Source of the DNA: Xenoacremonium recifei
Taxonomy: Eukaryota; Ascomycota; Sordariomycetes; Hypocreales; Nectriaceae
Direction: 5' to 3'
NCBI GenBank assembly: GCA_012184525.1
Contig: WOFQ01000059.1
Span: forward strand, 1-64,000
DNA length: 64,000 nt
In this document: positions 35,764 to 44,241 of the stretch, one piece after another
Position numbering within the stretch: the stretch's first letter is position 1
Layout: each line of letters starts with the position of its first letter
Notes under the pieces: model-generated
Databases searched by the model: none
What the model saw: the letters and a program-made list of their open reading frames with translations, nothing else
Told to the model about the DNA's origin: nothing
Made by a program: the position numbers and the translations under genes

Positions 35764-36213
35764 CTGGTCTGGTGCCTTCCGAGGGTTAGGGTTAGGGTTG
35801 AAAGAAATGTGAAAGGCAATGGGCTCAAAGGTCAATGTAGGACATTGCCCAATGTGAAAAGCAGAAGCCGGACTGGTTTGCCTGCTGACGGATTGAATCC
35901 TTCGTATTGTACACGTACGGCGATTAATACAGCCTAAAGCGGTAATAGCTCAGCTCTGGAACTGGAAATGGACTTTGGTATGCTTGAGTTTCATCTCCGA
36001 CTTGTGTGGTGACGGCACGCAGCTAGATGCTTGGAAAATATGTGAAAAGGAAGATAGGAGGTGGTTTTGATCGTACCGTGTAGGAGTGAAAACGTCGAGC
36101 GTTACTAGCTGTGGGGGATGGATACTGCGATTGGGAATTTAGAGCAATGGTCTTCCATTACATAGATCTTGGGGTAGCAAAAGGATGGTTTCATTACATG
36201 TGACTATCAAAAC
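35764..36213. other. Intergenic region
   Basis: The promoter of the secreted-protein gene and the 3' flank of the amidohydrolase gene. It starts with a telomere-like repeat. No gene is seen. Confidence 0.55.
35783..35800 (+). repeat. Interstitial telomere-like repeat, TTAGGG type
   Basis: GGGTTAGGGTTAGGGTTG, about three units of the fungal telomere repeat, lies 20 bases upstream of the preferred start of the secreted-protein gene. It may be a telobox-type regulatory site or a scar of repair. Confidence 0.8.
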
Positions 36214-37512
36214 TTAAATGTCAGTCCGGAGATGGTCCCACTGGCTTATTTCTACTCTTCCATCTTTAATAACCGCTAGGAGACTCTCCTCCGGCCTGTC
36301 AAGTACTGAGATATCCTCTAGAGGATTAGATTTCAAGATCAATATATCGGCCAAGAATCCCGGCTTGATTTGTCCAAGCAAATTCTCATGCCGGAGCAGT
36401 CTTGCCGCACTGACAGTAGCACTTTTCAGGATTTCTGCAGCGGATAGGACCTGGGCTCGTATACTAAACTCCTTGGTTTGAGCTGCAACGAGAGGTCCTA
36501 GTAGGTCTGAACCGAAGCAAGTTGTTACTCCAGCTTTGCGGGCCACCAGCAGCGACTTCAGACCATCTTGAAAAACCTCGGCATTCTTTCCGGCCGGCGC
36601 TGGTGGGAGAAAGCCAGACCAAGAGCTATCACCCATCTCCGAATAGGCAACCAAAGTTGGGACTAAGAACACATCGTTCTTTGCCATCAGTTCAGCCGTC
36701 TCATCGTCAATGTGGTTCCCGTGCTCGATACACGTCACTCCATTTTCAATAGCCATATTAATGGCAGCTGGTGTATAAGCATGTGCCGTGACATATGTGT
36801 TGCGATTCTTAGCCACCGTTGTAATAGCCTTGATCTCCTCCGGCGTGAATTGCAGGTCCGAGATAGCATCAAACGGGCTCGCAACACCACCACCAGCCAT
36901 GATCTTAATGAAGTCGGCTCCAATGCGCAGCTCTTGTCGCGCAGCTCGTAAACAGTCCGGAACGCCGTCGCAAATTTGCAGGCACTGGGATGAGATCCTC
37001 CCGGCGCAGCAGTCGTCGCCGTGCTCGTGTCTGGCGCGGAAGTCTCCGTGACCGCCCGTTTGCGATAATGCCTTGCCGGCTATGAATAGGCGCGGGCCCG
37101 GGAAGACGCCCTCAGCGATGGCATCCTTGAGAGCGAATGTTGCGCCGGCGGTGTCTCGAACAGTGGTAAAGCCCCTTTTCAACATGTCGTTACAGACGTA
37201 TGGCTGCCTGAAGTAAGACTCCCTGGCATCGCATGCGAACAAAGAAGATACGGTTGGGGCACCAGGTGTGAATGAGAGGTGAACATGGCAATCGATCAGC
37301 CCTGGACATAGGTAGAGTCCGTTGGCATCAATTGCAATGGCCCCTTGATGTTGGATATCCGCTGGACTGACGGCGGCAATCTTGCCGTCAGATATTAGGA
37401 CATTGTGATCCGGAAGGACGTGACCAGAAGCAGCATCGATAACATTTGCTTTTTTAAAGAGGTATGTTTCTTGTCGCTTGCGAGTCCAAGGGCGGATTCT
37501 GTCGCCTGCCAT
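36214..37512 (-). CDS. Metal-dependent amidohydrolase (imidazolonepropionase/ochratoxinase-like)
   Basis: A single exon. The start at 37,512 gives 432 residues, and an in-frame ATG at 37,584 would add 24. It is a TIM-barrel amidohydrolase. Residues that should hold two metals are visible: HxH at 76 and 78 (in GLIDCHVHL), Lys203 in DFIKIMAGG as the carboxylated bridging lysine, His244 in TAHAYT, His264 in CIEHGNHID, and Asp336 in GSDLLGP. All catalytic positions are present. Related enzymes cleave N-acyl amino acids, Xaa-Pro or Xaa-Arg dipeptides, or ochratoxin A. The actual substrate is not readable from sequence. No signal peptide is seen, so a cytosolic location is likely. It is divergent to an MFS transporter gene, which suggests import followed by hydrolysis. 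Confidence 0.85.
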   Translation of the reverse strand: MAGDRIRPWTRKRQETYLFKKANVIDAASGHVLPDHNVLISDGKIAAVSPADIQHQGAIAIDANGLYLCPGLIDCHVHLSFTPGAPTVSSLFACDARESYFRQPYVCNDMLKRGFTTVRDTAGATFALKDAIAEGVFPGPRLFIAGKALSQTGGHGDFRARHEHGDDCCAGRISSQCLQICDGVPDCLRAARQELRIGADFIKIMAGGGVASPFDAISDLQFTPEEIKAITTVAKNRNTYVTAHAYTPAAINMAIENGVTCIEHGNHIDDETAELMAKNDVFLVPTLVAYSEMGDSSWSGFLPPAPAGKNAEVFQDGLKSLLVARKAGVTTCFGSDLLGPLVAAQTKEFSIRAQVLSAAEILKSATVSAARLLRHENLLGQIKPGFLADILILKSNPLEDISVLDRPEESLLAVIKDGRVEISQWDHLRTDI

Positions 37513-37694
37513 TATGTTGGCAGTCGGCGGCAGTTTCTTTAGGTGGATGGGAAGAAGAGTTGCGCGTATTGGAATGGCAGTCAAAGCTACAATTGAATTG
37601 AATCTAGGCGCGCTTTCTATCCCAGTTAAGCCGAGTAGTTTTGATTTTGTACCTTTGTTATACCGTACGCAATGTCTGGAACTCCGAGACGTGG

Positions 37695-37707
37695 CGGCAG
37701 GCTGCCG
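37695..37707. promoter_or_regulatory. CGG-N7-CCG palindrome, site 1
   Basis: CGGCAGGCTGCCG. It has the inverted CGG triplet form bound by Zn2Cys6 dimers and lies in the divergent promoter. It is 17 bp centre to centre from site 2. Confidence 0.6.
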
Positions 37708-37711
37708 TGCA

Positions 37712-37724
37712 CGGCAAGCTGCCG
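37712..37724. promoter_or_regulatory. CGG-N7-CCG palindrome, site 2
   Basis: CGGCAAGCTGCCG, differing from site 1 at one base. Its reverse complement is identical to site 3. Confidence 0.6.
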
Positions 37725-37759
37725 CGTCTTCCCCTATCTCCGCCAGTTTTCCCGGTTGG

Positions 37760-37772
37760 CGGCAGCTTGCCG
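37760..37772. promoter_or_regulatory. CGG-N7-CCG palindrome, site 3
   Basis: CGGCAGCTTGCCG, the exact reverse complement of site 2, 48 bp away centre to centre. It lies about 170 bp before the transporter start. Confidence 0.6.
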
Positions 37773-37944
37773 AAGTTCCAGCATAGAAAGATAAGGGGTC
37801 GAAGCCAATATTGATTGATAGATTTCAGTCCATAAAGCTTCTTATAAATAAACAGAAATCTCATCTCGATTTATGGGCCTGGTCTCTAACAATTAGTGAG
37901 CTTTCAATTATCCTGCCAAGACTTCCACACCGAGCACGAGCAAG

Positions 37945-39767
37945 ATGAAGCGTGAGGAAAGTGAAATGCGGTCTCCGAGCCATGAGAAATCCCAGATCGG
38001 GGATATTGAGAATATCATGGAATGGACCATTGATGAAGAACGTCGAATTTTGAAAAAGATTGACTTGACCGTTCTGCCTCTTGTCAGTTTTGTCTTTTCC
38101 GGGAGCGATTGATCGCTTTGTGCTAACACATGGTACTCAGCTATGCTTGGTCTTCTTTTTCCAATGTGAGTCGGCTAAGGATAGACTTATTATATTTTGC
38201 TAATGAATATAGATCTTGACAAACAGAGTCTTAGCTACACGGCAGTCTTTGGATTGAAAACCGATTTGCATCTCACAAACTCCCAATACTCCTGGTGTAC
38301 CTCGCTATTTTACTTTGGTATTCTATCTATCTTCACTGCTCGTTTTTGTTCAAGTTGCCTAATCTTCTTGATAGGTCAATTCGCATCGGAATACCTGGCC
38401 ATCTATCTCATGAGTCGATTGCCACTCATCCGCCTTGTGGGAATATCTGTGTAAGTCGTGTACTTTGATAGGGAGGGTAAAGGAGCTAAACTTATCAGCA
38501 TCGTATGGGGAGGAGTTTGCATGTGTTTGTCCATCCCTCACTCGTTTGCTGGCTTTGGGACCGTCCGATTCTTTCTAGGCTTTGCGGAGGCGGCAATCTC
38601 GCCTGCAGCTGTCACGATAACGAGCATCTGGTACAAAAAGGAGGAGCATCCTCGCCGAGTAGGGTGAGTCTGTTTGTCTCTACTAGCATTAAGCGAGGAA
38701 CTAACCCAGGCAATCAGCATATGGATTTCTATGAATGCACTGGCACAGACACTCGGCTCACTACTGATGTACGGTATTGGAAAGAATAGCAGTTTATCCC
38801 TTGCCCCTTGGCGCTGCATGTTTCTTATTTGCGGCGGCTGCACCATCGGAGTCGGGATTCTCTTTCTCTTTGCTTTACCTTCAGGACCGAATAAGGCATG
38901 GTTTCTGACCGAGCGCGAACGAAATATCATGGAACAGAGAATGGTAATGGATCATGAGGGGGGCGATCGCGTCACCTTCTCTGTTCCACAGCTGAAGGAG
39001 GCTCTCGTAGATCCCAAAACCTGGCTTGTTGGCTCCTTCGGATTCCTGGTGACAATGACTGGGCTTGTCCTTATTGTAAGTCCGAGAGCAGTTTTAGCTA
39101 CGTGCGTCTTCTAACCGGATATGCAGTTTGCGTCGCTGGTTATCCAAAACATTGGTTATGATAGCTATGAAACCATGCTTTACAGCTCTCCGTCAGGCGC
39201 TGTTCAGCTCTTCTTTATCTGGGTTGGTATCGCCGGCTGTTTCCTCCTCCCGAATCACCGCGTGGTTGTTATCCTCCTTCTAACGATAGTTCCTCTGGTT
39301 GGAAATATCCTCTTGTTGGTGTTGGATCTGAGCGCCGGTTGGGGTATGATTGTTGCCTCATGGCTGGTTAGTGTTTCGTACTTACTGTTTTGATTTGTAC
39401 CCGGACTTACGTGCTGAAGGCTTCGAGTATCTCGTCCATCATGAGTATCGTCCTCAGTCTCTCTGCCTCTAATGTTAAAGGGAATACAAAGCGTTCGGTT
39501 GTGAATACTGTTTTCTTCATCGGTTATTGTGTAGGCGCAATTGTTGGCCCTCAGGTTTGGACGGAGCCCCCACGCTATACAAAGGGCGTCATCACCTCTA
39601 TTGCTCTCTGGGGGGTTTTCATGTTATTGATCGTTGTCTACTGGGTGATCTGTTACCTTGAGAACAAGTCCCGGGATCGGAGAGCCCAGGAACAGCCTCA
39701 GGTGGTCCAGCACGGAGCTGATGACATTACGGACAAAGAGGATTTCGAGTTTAGGTATAGGTACTAG
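37945..39767 (+). CDS. MFS transporter, allantoate permease (Dal5)-like
   Basis: Eight exons, 37945-38082, 38141-38165, 38213-38317, 38375-38450, 38499-38663, 38718-39075, 39127-39366 and 39420-39767, give 484 residues. It is a major facilitator of the anion:cation symporter group. The N-terminus is cytosolic and acidic (IDEERRILKKIDLTVLPL, the usual start of this group). About twelve membrane segments follow, with AEAAISPAAVTITSIWYKKEEHPRR in loop 4 and WFLTERER after helix 6. NVKGNTKRSVVN comes before the helix VFFIGYCVGAIVGPQ. Yeast relatives carry allantoate, ureidosuccinate, dipeptides or vitamins. The acceptor of the last intron (39,419) lacks a strong polypyrimidine tract, so that junction is the weakest. 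The divergent partner is the amidohydrolase. Confidence 0.85.
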
Positions 39768-40752
39768 AAAGACTAGATCCATAATTGGAGTTAGGGTAAA
39801 GACACCCGGGTGTCAAGTATCAAGGCTGGCAGCTGCAGAGTTGACAAGAGTCGTGGTTGATAGCGCTAGGCCGTCTTATACGGAGTATTTTTAGTTCACA
39901 CATGCAATGAAACGTGATCCGTTTGAGACGGAGACGGCAGGCGCCGGCCGGGAGATCTTCGGCTTTAGGCTCCAAGCTTTGTCACGTTTCAAGCCGGCGC
40001 CTGACCCAAATTGATGGCTCCACCATTTGGCTGCCTCGCCTCACTTTTTTCTTTATTCACCATCACAGTCTCGTCATCACCCGACGCCTCCCATCGCTCT
40101 CTTCTCTCAACACACCCAGCGCTCGATCGCCATCTCGTGCACTTTCACGGCATCATCTCTCTTGCGTTTCTTTGACGACAAACCCTTCCGCTCCTTTTTA
40201 CGAGTAACTGCCGGCGACCGTCGCGTCTGCTACCATCCGCCCCCTTTGTGACGTGGCCGCGCATTGAAAAACCCATCATCCAACACAGTAGAGGAGCAGA
40301 GTTCATCGCAAGCTGGAGCAGGAACAAGCCATCGTACTTTCTAGCTTCTGACTGCCTTTATTTTCTCTTCGAAGCCTGAGGACCAAGGACTGCGCGTTTC
40401 TGCATCCCTTTGCCCGTACTGCGACCAAACAATCGCGCTCTGCTCGTATTGACAAACGAAGAAACTCGCCTTGTCGACTGCGTAAACGGCTGGAACCTTT
40501 CTCAACTGGGAGAGCTGACGTCCATTGTCATCTTCGCCTTGCGTTTTTTCTCGTATCTGATTATCGCGTCGCTGCTGCTGCACAGCTTCACAGTATACTA
40601 GGAACACCGAGAAAGAAGACTTCTCGCTCTCGCGTGCTCGCTCTCTCCCTCTGCCTGCCGTCTAGAGGACGCGCCCGTATATTCTCTAGAGGAAGCGCAT
40701 CTCCAAACACACCGCACCCAAAGTCCTAGAGCTGATAACCGGCAAGACGAAG
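39768..40752. other. Intergenic region and long leader
   Basis: The 3' flank of the transporter, then a C/T-rich promoter and leader of the Nrd1/Seb1-like gene. CTAGAGGA repeats occur near 40,663 and 40,684. No coding frame is convincing. Confidence 0.55.
39919..39931. promoter_or_regulatory. Everted CCG-N7-CGG motif downstream of the MFS gene
   Basis: CCGTTTGAGACGG, a 12-of-13 match to the motif at 30,917. Together the two flank the regulator-transporter block. Function is inferred. Confidence 0.35.
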
Positions 40753-42184
40753 ATGGCTTCGCCGGTGACAGACCTCGAGGCAGGCCTCCAGGCTATGCTC
40801 AACCTCAAGCCCCCAGGAGTCTCGGGCTCTCGTATTACCAGCCTCACATCGCTCTGCGTCTCCAACATTCAGGTAGGCTTTGCCTTGGTCTCATTTCTTG
40901 TCTCGATTCCACGCGACTAACCGCGCCCTCTGCACAGTCCGAATCGGTCCTGATCCAGAAGATCTACACACACTTCAAGAAAGCACCGGGAACACACAAG
41001 TTGGGGGTCCTCTACGTCGTAGACTCTGTAACGCGCAAATGGCTGGAACAGGCCAAGGCCCAGGCTCAGGCAATAAACAGCTCTGCCCAGGATGGAACCT
41101 ATGCTGCCGGAGTCAACCGAGTAACCGAACTGATGCCCGTGCTGATGAATGATATCCTGCAAACTGCGCCCCCGGAACAAAAGGTACGCTCCTATTATTT
41201 GAGGACTCAAAATCGTCTGCCCTGCCTGGATTCCCGTTTCCCTCGGTGTAAGGCCAGCCCTGCCCTGCCTAGCTGCATCAAAAGTGCACTTTTCTAGGAT
41301 GGCACCGCTCACCGCTGAGGGAGTGTTGAATCTCTGCCCACGAGCAAGTAACGAACGTGTCATTTGGATAGTAACTCACATACTCTCGCCCGTGCAGGAA
41401 AAGATCAAGAAGCTCGTTGATATCTGGGAGAAGGGCCAGACCTTCCCCTCGTCGATGATCGAGTCGTTCAAGGAGAAGCTGAACGCGCCACCACCAAGTA
41501 GGTCTCACGTTTTCGTTGCTCGTACAGTAGCAAGTAAGGACTCTTTTCTGACCGGGACATGTTTGCCACTCTCTCTAGATGCCTCGACCACGCCCCCCGG
41601 AAGCCCTCCACCAAATCTGCGAGCCTCATACCAGACACAACACCACTCAGCCTCCTCAACACCCGCCCCAGCGTCCGGCCCGACGGCACCTCCCGCCGCC
41701 AACGGCTCGTCGATCCTGGAGGCTCTCGCCAACATTGCGCGACAGAACACGTCCGCCGCCCCGAACCCGAACCAGAACCACACAAGCCTACCAACGCCGT
41801 CGGCGTCCTATAACATGCCCGCTGCCAGGCTGCCCCAGCCCGTGTCCCAGACGCCGCAGCTCCCCGTATCATATGCCGCGCCATCGCAGCCTGTAAACGT
41901 GCCGTCTCTGCCCTTTGCGATGCCTCCGATGCCGGGCCAGAATGGTGTAACAGGTGCTTACCCGACCCCTGCTGCGAGTAATCCGTATGCGCCCCCCGTC
42001 GGCGGTCCCGTGGGTATTCCCGGGGCTGTCGGCGCTGCTCCGGGCTCTGCTGCCCCGGCGGCCGGACTAGACCCGAATGTGCAGCAGCAGATCCTCCTGA
42101 TCAAGGCGCTGGCCGAGCAGGGCGTGCCGTTTGACAAGATCCCGGCGCTCATCCAGAGCATGACTGGCAACGGAGCCTCCAATG

Positions 42185-42219
<35 letters not shown>

Positions 42220-43440
42220 GCTGCTGCTTCTCAACCTCCTGTGCCTCAGAATCCGTATGCTGCCGCCGCGCCTCAACCAACGTGGTCGGCGTCCGGTCTA
42301 GTGAAGCCCGACGAGTCACGTGATCGAGGCTACCAGGACGGCATCAGATCACCTCCTCGGTACCGGGGCCGATCTCGCTCAAGATCTCCGGACCGTGGCT
42401 GGGGTCCTGGCTCCGGCTCCGGCTCGGGCTCGGGATCCCGCGGGTCGCCCCGCCATGGCCGTGATCGCATGGATTATGGCCGCAACTCGCCTCCCGGTCG
42501 AGGCCGCCGAGGTGACGATCGACGGGGAGGAGACTATCGCCAACGAAGTCCGCCTCGCCGTGGTGGCCGTAGTCTAACACCCGAGTTCCCTCACGTGGAC
42601 AAATGGGTGGAATTCGATCCCGCACTGCCCACGGGGCACATTAAGGTCCTCAGCCGAACCCTCTTTGTTGGTGGAGTCACGTAAGTCTACACTTATACCT
42701 ATTTACATGTATCATAACTGACCCCTATTCCAGATGCTCTGAACCCGAACTGCGCAACATCTTCAGCCGATTTGGTGTGGTTCAGACGTGCATTGTCAAC
42801 AAGGAGAAGCGCCACGCGTTCGTCAAGATGCTCAGCCGTAAGGATGCTGTCAACGCCAAGGACGGCACCGAGGACACGCGCAACCTCGACGTTCCCCTTC
42901 GCGTACGTGCCCCCTATTCTGCCCTGCCCTCATTGAGACCCTCATACTAACAAGTTCTTCCAGACTCGCTGGGGAGTTGGCTTCGGCCCCCGCGACTGCA
43001 GCGACTACTCAACCGGCATCAGCGTCATCCCTATCCACAAGCTGACCGAGGCGGACCGCAAATGGATGCTCACCGCGCCCTACGGCGGCAGCGGCGGCCG
43101 TCCCATCGAGACCGGCCTCTGCGTCGAGGAGCCCGACATCGAGATCGGCGCCGGTGTGTCGTCCAAGGCCATCAGCCGCCGCATGCAGACCGACAAGGGC
43201 GGCAGCAACGGGCCCAAGAGCACGCGCAACCGCGACGACGGCGCCGACCTCACGCGCTGGCGCCGCAGCCGCGACACCGACCGGCGCGACGAGCGGCGCG
43301 ACGATGCCCCTGATCACCACCATCATGCTGCCAATGGCGCTGCGAATGGGAATGGGGGCTTTCCTTTCGGAATTGGCACGCTGCCCAACGGCATGCCCAA
43401 CTTCCCCGCCGGCTTTGCGTTTCCGGACCCCGGCAAATAA
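40753..43440 (+). CDS. Nrd1/Seb1-like transcription-termination factor (CID + RRM)
   Basis: Six exons, 40753-40872, 40938-41183, 41398-41497, 41579-42680, 42734-42902 and 42964-43440, give 737 residues. Residues 1-155 form a CTD-interacting domain (ISNIQSE-type helix, YVVDSVTRKWL, KIKKLVDIWEKGQTFP), which binds phosphorylated RNA polymerase II tails. A long Pro/Ala/Ser-rich middle follows. It contains an alanine run coded by GCT repeats, then an Arg/Ser-Gly segment with SRSRSP and GSGSGSGS. An RRM (RTLFVGGVT as RNP2, RHAFVKM as RNP1) and the Seb1-type extension with RWGVGFGPRDC follow. Its yeast relatives Nrd1 and Seb1 act in RNA 3'-end processing, termination and, for Seb1, heterochromatin assembly. 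Intron 2 (214 nt) is unusually long. The end is His/Asn/Gly-rich. Confidence 0.9.
42183..42230 (+). repeat. (GCT)n tract coding for poly-alanine
   Basis: Around sixteen alanine codons, almost all GCT, in the disordered middle of the Nrd1/Seb1-like protein. The tract is a likely site of length variation. Confidence 0.85.
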
Positions 43441-44241
43441 GAATTAATAGGGACGGGTGGAAAAGTGCTTTTGGGAATTGATTTGGTTTGGTTTGATTTA
43501 GGACGACTCACTGGAGTCTTGCATCACGAGGCGTTCCGGGCATAGCAGCGGCAGTCTGGATTTCAGTTGCAGATTGTAGGAATAGCAGGGCCCTGAAGGG
43601 GCTTAGATGGCATATCCCTCCGCGGGGAGGGAGTTTGGAGGGTAGGATTTCTGCGGGTGCTTCGATAGTGCATACACGTTGCGTAATCTGACTTGGGCTG
43701 TCTTCCATGATATTTAGTGCTTGGGTTAGTATGGTGAGACATTGCGTAGACTTGGACTTCATCCCATCGTGCATTGTAAAGAGTAGTTATTGCTCAGACT
43801 TTATTTACGGCGTCAGCAGCTCTTGTTTCCGCCTTAAATATGTACGCGACACAAAGCTTTCATGCCACAAGTCGACCGTCTATATACAAAAAAAGGGGGG
43901 GTATCATGCCGTGACAAATACTTCGTTACAGGCTCTTCCATCATATTCCTTCATCACCTCTATTTATGTCGTGCAGTCCCAACGCCGTTGTATCGGTTTG
44001 TACCGGGATTCACACAAGGTAAATACAGTAGTTTCGTCAAGTCGTTGCATTCGTGCATATTCCCATAGGTGCTCGTATCAATCCAACACGATAATGTTAT
44101 TCGGATTGCCCGACGGGATCCGGTGTGGTGTACGTCGTTCATCGTGATCCAGGGGTCTCAGACGCGATCCCTGCGCTGGTACGGCATCGAAGGGACGTGG
44201 CCGTCTACCTGCTGTCAGCATCGTCTTCTCACATGCTGGAG
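43441..44241. other. Convergent 3' flank
   Basis: Sequence between the ends of the Nrd1/Seb1-like gene and the DUF2293 gene. Short frames only. It presumably contains both 3' untranslated regions. Confidence 0.6.

Larger units (their letters stand above)
37513..37944. other. Divergent promoter between amidohydrolase and MFS transporter
   Basis: A 432-bp shared promoter region. Its centre (37,676-37,781) holds a nested inverted structure: an outer repeat CTGGAACT / AGTTCCAG encloses three 13-bp palindromes, listed separately. The rest is AT-rich, especially toward the transporter. Confidence 0.7.

Noticed and set aside
37676..37781. Reading the inverted repeat as a complete MITE
   Set aside because: The arms are only about ten bases and no target-site duplication is evident. 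The palindromes fit a regulatory explanation better, so no mobile element was annotated.
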